Source: Ga0077560 sp046330395
GTDB taxonomy: Bacteria > Actinomycetota > Thermoleophilia > Miltoncostaeales > Miltoncostaeaceae
Direction of reading: 5' to 3'
NCBI GenBank assembly: GCA_046330395.1
Contig: JAXLSS010000005.1
Location: forward strand, 62,001-126,000
DNA length: 64,000 bases
Of the stretch, positions 27,203-36,353 are shown one piece after another. How positions within the stretch are numbered: position 1 is the stretch's first letter; each line of letters opens with the position of its first letter. A program made the translations under genes and the position numbers. The notes beneath the pieces were generated by a model. It ran no database searches, was not told where the DNA came from, and saw only the letters and a program-made list of their open reading frames with translations.

Positions 27203-30043
27203 ATGGGGAAGAAGCGCGTCTACGAGATCGCCAAGGATGAGGGGCTGCCCAGCTCGCTGGTGTTGCAGCGGCTGCAGCGTGCCGGAATGGCGGTCAAGAC
27301 CGCGTCGTCCACGGTGGACGTGGACTGGGCGCTGCACGCGCTGAACCCCAAGCGGTACCCACGGCCCGCCGGCGAGATGCCCGAGGTGGAGCACGCGCCG
27401 CCGCGCAGCCGCGCCAAGGCGCCCGTGGAGCCCGAACCCGAGGTGCAGGTGCCCGAGGAGCCTCAGGCCCCGCGCCCCACCCGCCCGCGTCCCCGGCCGC
27501 GTCCCCGCACCGGGCTGCGCGACGAGCCGCAGGTGGTGCAGCCGGAGGTCGTTCCCGTCCCGGCGCCCGAGCCCGCTCCGGAGCCGGCACCCGCCCCCGA
27601 ACCGGTGGTGGAGGCCGCGCCCGTGGTGGAGACGCCCCAGGTGCAGCCCGTTGCCGAGGCGCCCGCGCCCGTGACCGAGCCCGAGGCGGCCCCCGAGCCG
27701 GTGCCCCAGCCCGAGGCGGCCGAACCTCAGCCCGAGCCGCAGCCGGAACCCGTGGCGGAGGCACCCGCGCCCGCCCAGCCCGTGGCCGAGGAGGCGCCCG
27801 CCGCGCCGGCGCCGCCGGCCGCGGAGCCCAAGCCGGCCGAGGAACCCAAGCAGGAGCGCGAACCCCGCCCGGCGGCGCCGGCGCGACCGGACCTGGGCGC
27901 GCGTGCCCAGAGCGGTCCCGCGGGTCGCGGTGGCCGTCCCGGCGGGCCCGGTGCGGGTGGCATGGGGCAGCGCGGCGGTCGTCCCGGCGGCCCCCCGGGC
28001 GGACGTCCCGGTGGTCCTCCCGGCGGTCGTCCCGGTGTGGCCGGTGGCCGTCCGGCGGGCGGCGCCCCCGGCGCACCCGCGGGCCCCGGCGGTGCCGGCG
28101 GTCCCGGAGGCGGCAACCGGCGCGGCCGTCCGCGGCGGGTCGTCATCGACGCGCAGGCGGGTCGGCGCGGCGGCGGTCCCGGTGGCGGCGGCGGACGCGG
28201 TCAGCGTGGCGGCCCCCGTGGGGGGCAGGAGCGCGAGGCCGCTCAGGCGACGGCGGCGGTGGACACCTCGCCGGTCGAGATCCAGTCGGGTGCCACCGTC
28301 AAGGACGTGGCGGACGCCCTGTCGATCTCCTCGGCGCAGATCATCAAGCTGATGATGGGGATGGGCGAGCTGGTCACCCTCACCCAGTCGCTGTCCGACG
28401 AGGCCATCGAGCTGCTGGGCGAGGAGCTGGAGCGCAAGGTCACCATCGTCCGCGCCGAGGACGAGGCGGAGGTCGAGGAGTTCGAGGACGACCCGGCCGA
28501 CCTGGTGGCGCGCGCGCCCGTGGTCACCGTCATGGGTCACGTCGACCACGGCAAGACCTCGCTGCTGGACGCCATCCGGCGCACCGAGGTGGCCGCGGGC
28601 GAGGCCGGCGGCATCACCCAGCACATCGGCGCCTACCAGGTGCACCACGACAGCCGCGTCATCACCTTCCTGGACACCCCGGGCCACGAGGCGTTCACCG
28701 CCATGCGTGCCCGTGGCGCCAAGATCACCGACGTGGCGGTCATCGTGGTGGCGGCCGACGACGGCGTCATGCCCCAGACGCTGGAGGCCATCGACCACGC
28801 CCGCGCGGCCGAGGTGCCGTTCATGGTGGCGGTCAACAAGATCGACAAGGCCGGCGCCAACCCGGACCGGGTGCGCCAGGAGCTGGCCAACCGCGACGTC
28901 ATCCCCTCCGACTGGGGTGGCACGCACGAGTTCATCAACGTGTCCGCGCTGGAGCGCACGGGGCTGGACTCGCTGCTGGAGACCGTGCTGCTGGTGGCCG
29001 ACGCCGACGCCGAGCCCAAGGGCAACCCGAACGCACCGGCCAGCGGCACCGTCATCGAGTCGCGGCTGGACGCCGGCCGCGGTCCGGTGTGCACCCTCCT
29101 GGTGCAGCGCGGCACCCTGCGTGTGGGCGACGTCATCGTGGCCGGCGAGCACTACGGGCGCGTGCGGGCCATGAACGGCTTCGGCGGCGAGCCCATCGAG
29201 GAGGCCGGGCCGTCGGTGCCCGCCGAGATCCTGGGCCTGTCCGGCGTGCCGGACGCCGGCGACAAGTTCCGCATCCTCGAGAACGAGCGCGAGGCCCGGC
29301 AGCGGGCGTCCGAGCGCAGCCAGCGGCTGCGCGCCGAGGAGCTGGCCAACCGCCGGCCCCCGGTGTCGCTGGACGACCTGTTCGCCCGCATCAAGGAGGG
29401 CGGTCTCAAGGAGCTCAACATCATCGTCAAGGGCGACGTGCAGGGCTCCGTGGGCGCCCTGGTGGACGCCCTGGAGAAGATCGAGCAGACCGAGGTGCGG
29501 CTCCGCATCATCCACACCGGCGTGGGTGCCATCACCGAGTCGGACGTCAACCTGGCGTCGGCCAGCTCGGCCATCATCATCGGCTTCAACATCCGGCCGC
29601 GGCCGGAGGCCAAGCTGCTGGCCGAACGCGAGGGCGTGGACATCCGCACCTACCGGGTGATCTACCGCGCCATCGAGGACGTCCGCGACGCCCTGGTGGG
29701 GCTGCTGGAGCCCGACATCGTGGAGGACGTCATCGGCAACGCCGAGGTGCGGGCCATCTTCCGGTCGAGCCGCCTGGGCACCATCGCCGGCTGCTACGTC
29801 ACCAACGGCACGGTGCGCCGGTCGGCGCAGGCACGTCTGCTGCGCGACGGCACCGTGGTGCACGAGGGCCGCATCGGCTCGCTGCGCCGCGTCAACGACG
29901 ACGTGCGCGAGGTCACGCAGGGCTTCGAGTGCGGCATCGTGCTGGACGACTACAACGACGTGAAGGACGGCGACACCATCGAGGTGTTCGAGCTGCGCGA
30001 GGTGGCGCGCACGGCGCAGGCCCCCGCATCCGACGGGGCCTAG
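27203..30043 (+). CDS. infB: Translation initiation factor IF-2
   Basis: 946 residues. The IF2N domain (VYEIAKDEGLPSSLVLQRLQRAGM) is followed by a long disordered stretch (residues ~60-350) first rich in Pro/Glu/Ala then in Gly/Arg/Pro. The second IF2N precedes the GTPase: VTVMGHVDHGKTSLLDAI (about residue 440), FLDTPGHEAFTAM and VNKIDK. Domains II, III and IV follow (FNIRPRPEAKLLAEREGVDIRTYRVIY). AAGGAG lies 8 nt before the ATG. It brings fMet-tRNA to the 30S subunit. Confidence 0.98.
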   Translation: MGKKRVYEIAKDEGLPSSLVLQRLQRAGMAVKTASSTVDVDWALHALNPKRYPRPAGEMPEVEHAPPRSRAKAPVEPEPEVQVPEEPQAPRPTRPRPRPRPRTGLRDEPQVVQPEVVPVPAPEPAPEPAPAPEPVVEAAPVVETPQVQPVAEAPAPVTEPEAAPEPVPQPEAAEPQPEPQPEPVAEAPAPAQPVAEEAPAAPAPPAAEPKPAEEPKQEREPRPAAPARPDLGARAQSGPAGRGGRPGGPGAGGMGQRGGRPGGPPGGRPGGPPGGRPGVAGGRPAGGAPGAPAGPGGAGGPGGGNRRGRPRRVVIDAQAGRRGGGPGGGGGRGQRGGPRGGQEREAAQATAAVDTSPVEIQSGATVKDVADALSISSAQIIKLMMGMGELVTLTQSLSDEAIELLGEELERKVTIVRAEDEAEVEEFEDDPADLVARAPVVTVMGHVDHGKTSLLDAIRRTEVAAGEAGGITQHIGAYQVHHDSRVITFLDTPGHEAFTAMRARGAKITDVAVIVVAADDGVMPQTLEAIDHARAAEVPFMVAVNKIDKAGANPDRVRQELANRDVIPSDWGGTHEFINVSALERTGLDSLLETVLLVADADAEPKGNPNAPASGTVIESRLDAGRGPVCTLLVQRGTLRVGDVIVAGEHYGRVRAMNGFGGEPIEEAGPSVPAEILGLSGVPDAGDKFRILENEREARQRASERSQRLRAEELANRRPPVSLDDLFARIKEGGLKELNIIVKGDVQGSVGALVDALEKIEQTEVRLRIIHTGVGAITESDVNLASASSAIIIGFNIRPRPEAKLLAEREGVDIRTYRVIYRAIEDVRDALVGLLEPDIVEDVIGNAEVRAIFRSSRLGTIAGCYVTNGTVRRSAQARLLRDGTVVHEGRIGSLRRVNDDVREVTQGFECGIVLDDYNDVKDGDTIEVFELREVARTAQAPASDGA

Positions 30044-30050
30044 CGGCGCG

Positions 30051-30386
30051 GTGGGGTCCGGCTACGTGGGCGTGGTCAGCGCGGACCTGCACCTTCCGCA
30101 GGGCACCTCGCTCAAGGACAAGCGACGCGAGCTGCGGCGGCTCAAGCAGCGGCTCGCGCAGCGCCACGGGGCGGCGGTGGCCGAGGTGGACCACCACGAC
30201 CTGTGGCAGCGGGCGCGCGTGACCGCGGCCGTGGTGGGTCCCGACGCCCGCGACGTGGGCGAGCGCGTGGAGGCCATGGCGCGCGACCTGGGCGGCGACC
30301 CGGCGTTCGTGCTGCTGGAGGAGGCGCGCGAGGTGCGGCCCGTGGAGGCCCGGCCCACGTTCCTGGACGTGCGGGGGCGCGGATGA
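30051..30386 (+). CDS. DUF503 (YlxP-like) protein
   Basis: 111 residues. DLHLPQGTSLKDKRRELRRLKQRLAQRHGAAVAEVDHHDLWQRARVTAAVVG is the complete DUF503 signature. Small ferredoxin-like fold, function unknown, usually found between infB and rbfA as here. GTG at 30051 is 8 bp after the infB stop; the stop overlaps the rbfA ATG (ATGA). Confidence 0.9.
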   Translation: MGSGYVGVVSADLHLPQGTSLKDKRRELRRLKQRLAQRHGAAVAEVDHHDLWQRARVTAAVVGPDARDVGERVEAMARDLGGDPAFVLLEEAREVRPVEARPTFLDVRGRG

Positions 30387-30753
30387 CCCCGCCGCGTGGC
30401 AACCGCCAGCGGCGCGGCGGCGAGGTGATCCGGGAGGCCATCGCCCAGGCGCTGGCCCGCGACGTGTCGGACCCCCGGCTGGGGTTCGTCACCGTCACCG
30501 ACGTGCAGACCTCCCGGACTTCGCCGTGGCCAAGGTGTACGTCACCGCGCTCACCCGGGCCCAGCGCGACCCCAGCCTGCGGGCGCTGGAGTCGGCCCGC
30601 GGTCTGCTGCAGCGCCAGGTGGGCCGGGCGCTGCAGACCAAGCACACGCCGCACCTGGAGTTCGTCTACGACGACCTGCAGGACAGCGCGCGGCGCCTGG
30701 ATCGCCTCATCGACGAGGCCGATCCGCACAACCACGGGGATGGGGACGCATGA
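30383..30753 (+). CDS. rbfA: Ribosome-binding factor A, with an apparent frameshift
   Basis: The N-terminal part (MTPPRGNRQRRGGEVIREAI to VTVTDVQTS) lies in one frame from ATG 30383 and the rest (DFAVAKVYVTALTRAQRDPSL to the stop at 30753) in the -1 frame. Adding one base near 30512-30515, for example making TCCC into TCCCC, restores VTDVQTSPDFAVAKVYV and a normal ~123-residue KH-type protein. The second frame ends with ATGA coupling to the next gene, as expected of the intact gene. RbfA matures 16S rRNA. Either a one-base lesion, a sequencing error, or frameshifting; no classical slippery heptamer is present. Confidence 0.85.
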
Positions 30754-31775
30754 CCAGCGAGGAGCGCAACGGACATCCCCTGCCGGGGGAGCGGCGCGAC
30801 GCCACCCGCCAGGAGATCGCCGCCGTGCTGTCGGAGCCCGGCGCGTCGTTCATCGTGGCCGCGCACCACAACGCCGACGGCGACGCGATCGGCTCCATGC
30901 TGGGGCTTGCCCGCGCCCTGCGCGCCGCCGGGCACGACGTGGTGCTTGCGCACCCCGACCCCGAGCCGGTGCCGCAGGACCTGCGGTTCATGCTGGATGA
31001 GGATGAGGTCATCGTCCACGCGCTTCCGGAGGACGCCGAGCAGCGCACCTTCGTCGCGGTGGACTGCGCCACGGCCAACCGGCTGTGGTACTCGCGGCCC
31101 CCGCACCACGGCGTGCGCCAGGTGCTCAACCTGGACCACCACCACGACAACACGCGGTTCGGCCACCTCAACCTGGTGGAGCCCACGGCGTCCAGCAGCG
31201 CGGAGGTGGTGGCGCACGTGCTGGAGGCCGCCGGCTGGCCGCTCACGAAACACATCGCCGAGCCGCTGTATGTGGGCCTGGTCACCGACACCGGCCGCTT
31301 CTCATACGCCAACACCGGCCCGGAGGCGCACCGCGTGGCGGCGGCCCTCATCGAGGCGGGTGCCGACCCGGAGGAGCTGTCGCGGCAGCTGTTCGACGAG
31401 CTGCCGGCCGAACGCCTGCTGCTGCTGGGGCGGGCCATGCAGACGGCGCGCCTGCTGAGCGGCGGCCACGTCATGGCGGCGGCCCTGGGACCCGACGACT
31501 TCGCGGTCGCCGGCGGTGACGACACCGAGGGCATCGTGGAGGCCATGCGCTCGGTGCGCGGCGTGCAGGTGGCGGCCCTGGCCCGCCAAGTGCGGCACGG
31601 CGCGTGGCGCGTGTCGGTGCGCTCGGACAGCGACCGCGTGGACGTGTCGGCCATCGCCCGGGAGGAAGGGGGCGGGGGTCACCGCCGCGCGGCGGGATTC
31701 ACCACGCAGCGGCCCCCGGACGACCTGTTCGCGTGGCTGGAGCTGCAGGTGGACGCCCAGCTGAACGGTGGCTGA
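30750..31775 (+). CDS. nrnA: DHH/DHHA1 phosphoesterase (NrnA-like oligoribonuclease / pAp phosphatase)
   Basis: 341 residues. Metal-binding motifs: AAHHNADGDAIGSMLG (H-N-x-D-x-D), VAVDCATANR, LNLDHHHDN (DHH), and GLVTDTGRFSYANT. The C-terminal DHHA1 domain ends with REEGGGGHRRAAGF (GGGGH). It degrades short oligoribonucleotides and pAp, and some relatives cleave linear products of c-di-nucleotides. Overlaps rbfA by 4 bp and truB by 8 bp. Confidence 0.93.
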   Translation: MTSEERNGHPLPGERRDATRQEIAAVLSEPGASFIVAAHHNADGDAIGSMLGLARALRAAGHDVVLAHPDPEPVPQDLRFMLDEDEVIVHALPEDAEQRTFVAVDCATANRLWYSRPPHHGVRQVLNLDHHHDNTRFGHLNLVEPTASSSAEVVAHVLEAAGWPLTKHIAEPLYVGLVTDTGRFSYANTGPEAHRVAAALIEAGADPEELSRQLFDELPAERLLLLGRAMQTARLLSGGHVMAAALGPDDFAVAGGDDTEGIVEAMRSVRGVQVAALARQVRHGAWRVSVRSDSDRVDVSAIAREEGGGGHRRAAGFTTQRPPDDLFAWLELQVDAQLNGG

Positions 31776-32652
31776 CCACCCGGACCGCCACGAGCCGCGG
31801 GCCTGGTTGGTGGACAAGCCCGCCGGGCCCACCTCCCACGACATCGTGGCCGGTGTGCGCCGGGGCCTGCCGCGGCGCACCCGCGTGGGGCACGCCGGGA
31901 CGCTCGATCCGTTCGCCACCGGCCTGATTGTGGTGCTGGCCGGGCGCGCCACGCGCCTGGCGCGGTTGCTGTCGGACCAGCCCAAGCGGTACCGGGCCAC
32001 GGTGGTGCTGGGCGCCCGGTCCAGCACCGGGGACCCGGAGGGCGAGATCACCCCGGGGAGCCCCGTGCCCGCGCTGGACGACGTCGACGCCGTGCTGGCC
32101 GGCTTGACGGGCGCCCAGGAGCAGACGGTGCCCGCGTACGCGGCCGTGCGGGTGGAGGGGCAGCGGATGTACGAACTGGCGCGCAGGGGCGTGGAGGTGA
32201 CGCGGCCCGTGCGGTCCATCGTGGTGTATGACCTGACGGTGCGCGAGCGCCACCAGGACCGCGGGGAGCTGGTCATCGACACCCTCGTCAGCAAGGGCAC
32301 CTACATCCGCCAGCTCGCCGCCGACATCGGTGACCGGCTGGGGTGCGGCGGGTACTGCGGCGCCCTGCGCCGGACGGCCGTGGGGGCGCTGCGCGTGGAC
32401 GATGCGGTGGCGCCCGAGCGCGTGGCGCCGGAGACGGCCATCCCCATCGCGCGCCTGCTGGGCCACCTGCCACAGCCCGCGCTGGACGCCGGACGGGCGG
32501 TGGACCTGGCCCACGGCCGCCCCGTGGCGGACGGGGTGCGCGGCGAGGCGCTGGCCATGCTGGGCGACCGGCCCGTGGCGCTGGTGGACGGTGACGGGAG
32601 CACGGTGCGCCCCCAGGTGGTGCTGATGGACCCCGCCGAGGTGGCGGGATGA
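31768..32652 (+). CDS. truB: tRNA pseudouridine(55) synthase
   Basis: 294 residues. WLVDKPAGPTSHDIV and the catalytic GHAGTLDPFATGL with the nucleophilic Asp near residue 50; KRYRATVVLGARSSTGDPEG and SKGTYIRQLAADIG follow, then a short C-terminal PUA-like region. Modifies U55 in the T-loop of tRNAs. GTG start at 31768 overlaps nrnA; stop overlaps ribF (ATGA). Confidence 0.96.
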   Translation: MADHPDRHEPRAWLVDKPAGPTSHDIVAGVRRGLPRRTRVGHAGTLDPFATGLIVVLAGRATRLARLLSDQPKRYRATVVLGARSSTGDPEGEITPGSPVPALDDVDAVLAGLTGAQEQTVPAYAAVRVEGQRMYELARRGVEVTRPVRSIVVYDLTVRERHQDRGELVIDTLVSKGTYIRQLAADIGDRLGCGGYCGALRRTAVGALRVDDAVAPERVAPETAIPIARLLGHLPQPALDAGRAVDLAHGRPVADGVRGEALAMLGDRPVALVDGDGSTVRPQVVLMDPAEVAG

Positions 32653-33602
32653 AGACGTACCAGTCCATGGGCGGCCTGCCGCTGGGTTTCTCGCGCCGGG
32701 TGGTGGCCATCGGGACCTTCGACGGCGTGCACATCGGCCACCAGGCGGTGATCGGAGCCGCGGTGCGCGAGGCGGCCGGGCGCGGGCTGTCGTCCATGGC
32801 CATCACGTTCGAGCCGCACCCCATCTCGGTGCTGCGACCCGAGCTGCGGCCCACGCTCATCACGCCCCTCGCCCGCAAGGCGGAGCTGATCGAGTCGCTG
32901 GGCGTGGACGAGCTGCTGGTGCTGCCGTTCACCCGCGCGTTCGCGCGCATCCGCGCCGACCGGTTCGTGGACATGATCGCCTCGGCGCCCGTGGCCGCCG
33001 AGGTGGTGGTGGTGGGCGCCAACTTCCGCTTCGGGCACGGGGGCGAGGGCACCGCGGACGGGCTGCGCGCCCACGGGCGCTCCCGCGGCGTGGAGGTGCT
33101 GGCGCCGCCCCTGGTGGCCAGCCCCGACGGCAAGCCCATCAGCTCCACGCGCATCCGGCGGCTCATCGCCGAGGGCCGTATCGACGAGGTGTCGCCGCTC
33201 CTGGGCCGGCCGCACCGGCTGTCGGGGGAGGTGGTGCCCGGCGACCAGCGGGGCCGCGCGCTGGGCCTGCCGACGGCCAACCTGGAGCCCCCGCCCGAGC
33301 TGGCCGTGCCGGGGCGGGGCGTGTACGCGGCGCGCGCGCTGGTGGGCGACCGGGCCATCGCCGCCGCCGTCAACGTGGGGTTCGCGCCCACGTTCCGCGA
33401 CGACGGCGAACGCGCGCCCCTGCGGGTGGAGGCGTTCCTCATCGACTACGCGGGACCCGACCTGTACGGCCGCACCATCGGGCTGGACTTCCTGTCGCGG
33501 CTGCGCGACGAACGGCGCTTCGCCACCCCCCAGGCACTGGTGGAGCAGATCCACGAGGACGTGGCCCGCACGCGGGCCGTGGCCGGGGTGCGCCCCGCCT
33601 GA
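32649..33602 (+). CDS. ribF: Bifunctional riboflavin kinase / FAD synthetase
   Basis: 317 residues. The nucleotidyltransferase half has IGTFDGVHIGHQAVIGAA, FEPHPISVL and the ISSTRIRRLI loop; the kinase half has RGRALGLPTANLEPP (GxPTAN) and GVYAARALVGDR. It makes FMN and FAD, which acyl-CoA dehydrogenase and CoaC in this window need. Last gene of the rimP operon; rpsO has its own promoter downstream. Confidence 0.96.
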   Translation: MKTYQSMGGLPLGFSRRVVAIGTFDGVHIGHQAVIGAAVREAAGRGLSSMAITFEPHPISVLRPELRPTLITPLARKAELIESLGVDELLVLPFTRAFARIRADRFVDMIASAPVAAEVVVVGANFRFGHGGEGTADGLRAHGRSRGVEVLAPPLVASPDGKPISSTRIRRLIAEGRIDEVSPLLGRPHRLSGEVVPGDQRGRALGLPTANLEPPPELAVPGRGVYAARALVGDRAIAAAVNVGFAPTFRDDGERAPLRVEAFLIDYAGPDLYGRTIGLDFLSRLRDERRFATPQALVEQIHEDVARTRAVAGVRPA

Positions 33603-33658
33603 ACCGACCCCATGTTCGGGGCGGGCGGCCAGGACATCGCGTTTCCGCGGGGCTCTGG

Positions 33659-33664
33659 TAGCCT
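33659..33664 (+). promoter_or_regulatory. -10 element of rpsO
   Basis: TAGCCT, identical to the hexamers ahead of pyrR, dapB and dapF. Predicted start near 33671, giving a leader of about 100 nt. Confidence 0.5.
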
Positions 33665-33702
33665 CCCCGGAGCTCCGGCCGCCCCCGCGCTGCGCGCGTG
33701 AC

Positions 33703-33766
33703 GTCCGGACACCGTTTCATTGACCCGGCGTGGTGGCCACACGACGCCGAGGCCGGACCAGGAGCG
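33703..33766 (+). promoter_or_regulatory. Structured rpsO leader, possible S15 autoregulatory element
   Basis: GTCCGG (33703-33708) pairs with CCGGAC (33753-33758), enclosing an inner hairpin GGCGT (33727-33731)/ACGCC (33744-33748). The outer stem ends two bases before the Shine-Dalgarno AGGAGCG. S15 commonly represses its own mRNA through junction structures that mimic its rRNA site; that this is one is inference. Confidence 0.4.
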
Positions 33767-33772
33767 CAGTGA

Positions 33773-34039
33773 ATGCTGAGCAAAGAGCAGAAGAACGAGA
33801 TCATGGGTGCCCACCGGCGTCACGAGTCGGACACGGGCTCCCCGCAGGTGCAGATCGCGATGTTGACGCAACGCATCAACACGCTCACCGATCACCTGCG
33901 CAGCAACAAGAAGGACCACCACTCCCGGCGCGGTCTGCTGAAGATGGTGGGTCGCCGGCGGCGGCTGCTCAACTACCTGCAGCGCACGGACCTCGAGGGG
34001 TATCGCGCGCTCGTGCAGCAGCTGGGTCTGCGCCGTTAA
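33773..34039 (+). CDS. rpsO: 30S ribosomal protein S15
   Basis: 88 residues, exactly the family size. MGAHRRHESDTGSPQVQIAMLTQRI and the signature LRSNKKDHHSRRGLLKMVGRRRRLLNYLQRTD are complete. It binds the central domain of 16S rRNA early in 30S assembly. AGGAGCG lies 6 nt before the ATG. Followed by two hairpins and pnp. Confidence 0.98.
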   Translation: MLSKEQKNEIMGAHRRHESDTGSPQVQIAMLTQRINTLTDHLRSNKKDHHSRRGLLKMVGRRRRLLNYLQRTDLEGYRALVQQLGLRR

Positions 34040-34091
34040 GCGGCGCGTGGGCCCGACGCCGGCCAGGACGATCGAGGACCGAGGTATCGAC

Positions 34092-34143
34092 GGGATGGCG
34101 AACCGCGCCATCCCCTTGGATGCGCCCTGCCGAGCGGCAGGGC
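34092..34143 (+). promoter_or_regulatory. Two consecutive hairpins between rpsO and pnp
   Basis: GGGATGGCG (34092-34100) pairs with CGCCATCCC (34106-34114); GCCCTGCC (34124-34131) pairs with GGCAGGGC (34136-34143). Both are perfect and neither is followed by a T-run, so they look more like RNA processing or stability elements than terminators. In E. coli an RNase III hairpin lies at the same place and mediates pnp autoregulation. Confidence 0.55.
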
Positions 34144-34153
34144 AGAGACGAGG

Positions 34154-36349
34154 ATGAAGATGGACGTTGTCCAGGTGAAGGCGGAGGTCGGCGACACCGC
34201 CGTGACCTTCGAGACGGGCAAGCTGGCCAAGCAGGCCAACGGCGCCGTCGTGGTGCGGTGCGGCGACAACATGGTGTTGGTCACCGCCGTCGGTTCACGT
34301 GACGTTCGGGAGGGCATCGACTTCTTCCCGCTCACCGTGGACGTGGAGGAGCGCATGTACGCCGCGGGCAAGCTGCCCGGCGGCTTCATCAAGCGTGAGA
34401 GCCGCCCCAGCGACCGGGCCACGCTCACCGCGCGCATGACCGACCGGCCCATCCGGCCGCTGTGGCCCAAGGGCTTCCGCAACGAGGTGCAGGTGATCGC
34501 CACCGTGCTCTCTGTGGACCAGGTCAACGCCTTCGACGTGCTGTGCATCAACGGGGCGTCGGCCGCCCTCACCATCTCCGACCTGCCCTTCCAGGGCCCC
34601 ATCGGCGCGGTGCGGATCGGCCTCATCGGTGATGACTTCATCATCAACCCCACGCTGCAGGAGCTGGCCGAGAGCGACCTGGACCTGATCGTGGCCGGTT
34701 CCGCCGAGGCGATCTCCATGGTGGAGGCCGGTGCCAAGGAGGTGGACGAGGAGTCCATGCTCGAGGCGCTGGACATCGCCCACGGCGAGATCAAGAAGCT
34801 GTGCGCCGCCCAGGAGGAGCTCCGGGCCAAGGTGGGCAAGCCCAAGTGGGAGGTCGTGGCCCAGGCCGTGGATCCCGACATGCTCGCCCGGGTGCGTGAC
34901 GCCGTGATGGCGCAGCTGGAGGAGGCCACCCTCGAGCAGGGCAAGCTGGAGCGCCGCGACAAGGTGTCCGACGCCCGCGCAGCGGGCCTGGCCGCCGTGC
35001 TGGGTGACGACCACGAGCCCGAGGACCGCGCGTCGTTCAACCGCGCGTTCGACAGCCTGCAGAAGTCGATCATCCGCAAGCGCATCGCCGTGGACAAGGT
35101 GCGTCCCGACGGCCGTAAGAGCGACGAGATCCGCACCATCACCGCCGAGGTGGGCGTGGCCCCCCGCACGCACGGGTCCGGGCTGTTCACCCGCGGTGAG
35201 ACCCAGGTGATGAGCCTGCTGGCCCTGGGCACCCTCAAGGACGCCCAGCGGATCGACGGCATCGGCATCGAGACCACCAAGCGGTACATCCACCACTACA
35301 ACTTCCCGCCGTTCTCGGTGGGTGAGACCGGGTTCATGCGCGGCCCCAAGCGCCGCGACATCGGTCACGGTGCGCTCGCCGAGCGGGCCCTGCTGCCGAT
35401 GATCCCGGACGAGGTCACGTTCCCGTACACCCTGCGCATCGTGTCGGAGACCCTGGAGAGCAACGGGTCGTCGTCGATGGCGTCGGTGTGCGGCTCCACC
35501 CTGGCCCTGCTGGACGCCGGCGTGCCGATCGCGCGCCCGGTGGCCGGGATCGCCATGGGCCTCATCCGTGAGGGCGATGACTACATCATCCTCACCGACA
35601 TCCAGGGTGACGAGGACCACCTGGGTGACATGGACTTCAAGGTGGCCGGCACCAGCAAGGGCATCACGGCCCTGCAGATGGACATCAAGATCAGCGGTGT
35701 CACCTTCCAGATCCTGCGGGACGCGCTCGCCCAGGCCCAGGCCGGGCGCACGCACATCCTGGGGATCATGGACAAGACCATCTCCGCGCCGCGCGAGGAG
35801 CTGTCCGACTGGGCCCCGCGCATCACCGCCATCAAGATCGACCCGGACCGCATCGGGACGGTCATCGGCAAGGGCGGCGAGACCATCCGCGGCCTGGAGG
35901 CCGAGTACGGGGTGGAGATCAGCATCGAGGACGACGGCACGGTGAACGTGTACGGCGTCGAGGGGCTGAAGGCCGACGCGTGTGTGGAGGCCATCCGCGC
36001 GATGACCAAGGACGTGGAGGTGGGCGACACCTTCATGGGCGCCAAGGTCGTCAAGACCACCACGTTCGGCGCGTTCGTGGAGCTCACCAAGGGCGTCGAC
36101 GGCCTGCTGCACATCTCCAACCTGTCCAGCGGGCGGGTGGAGAAGGTGGAGGACGTCATCAACCGCGGCGACACCGTGGACGTCAAGGTGGTGGAGGTCG
36201 ACAAGGCCCGCGGCCGCATCGGCCTGCGGATCATCGGCCTGGAGGACGCCGGCTCCGAGAACGGGGACAGCGAGGCCTCCGGGGACGCTGGCGGGGACGA
36301 CCGGCCGCCGCGCCGCCGCCGTCGCCGGCTCACCACCGAGGAGGAGTAG
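34154..36349 (+). CDS. pnp: Polynucleotide phosphorylase
   Basis: 731 residues. First RNase PH-like domain (FETGKLAKQANGAVVVRCGDNMVLVTAV), helical linker, second PH domain (RTHGSGLFTRGETQVMSLLALGT; SVCGSTLALLDAGVPIARPVAGIAMGLI; DFKVAGTSKGITALQMDIK), then KH (DRIGTVIGKGGETIRGLE) and S1 (TFMGAKVVKTTTFGAFVEL). A disordered acidic then Arg-rich tail (DDRPPRRRRRRL) ends it. It degrades mRNA 3'-5' phosphorolytically. ATG at 34154; a second ATG two codons on is possible. Confidence 0.98.
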   Translation: MKMDVVQVKAEVGDTAVTFETGKLAKQANGAVVVRCGDNMVLVTAVGSRDVREGIDFFPLTVDVEERMYAAGKLPGGFIKRESRPSDRATLTARMTDRPIRPLWPKGFRNEVQVIATVLSVDQVNAFDVLCINGASAALTISDLPFQGPIGAVRIGLIGDDFIINPTLQELAESDLDLIVAGSAEAISMVEAGAKEVDEESMLEALDIAHGEIKKLCAAQEELRAKVGKPKWEVVAQAVDPDMLARVRDAVMAQLEEATLEQGKLERRDKVSDARAAGLAAVLGDDHEPEDRASFNRAFDSLQKSIIRKRIAVDKVRPDGRKSDEIRTITAEVGVAPRTHGSGLFTRGETQVMSLLALGTLKDAQRIDGIGIETTKRYIHHYNFPPFSVGETGFMRGPKRRDIGHGALAERALLPMIPDEVTFPYTLRIVSETLESNGSSSMASVCGSTLALLDAGVPIARPVAGIAMGLIREGDDYIILTDIQGDEDHLGDMDFKVAGTSKGITALQMDIKISGVTFQILRDALAQAQAGRTHILGIMDKTISAPREELSDWAPRITAIKIDPDRIGTVIGKGGETIRGLEAEYGVEISIEDDGTVNVYGVEGLKADACVEAIRAMTKDVEVGDTFMGAKVVKTTTFGAFVELTKGVDGLLHISNLSSGRVEKVEDVINRGDTVDVKVVEVDKARGRIGLRIIGLEDAGSENGDSEASGDAGGDDRPPRRRRRRLTTEEE

Positions 36350-36353
36350 GTCG

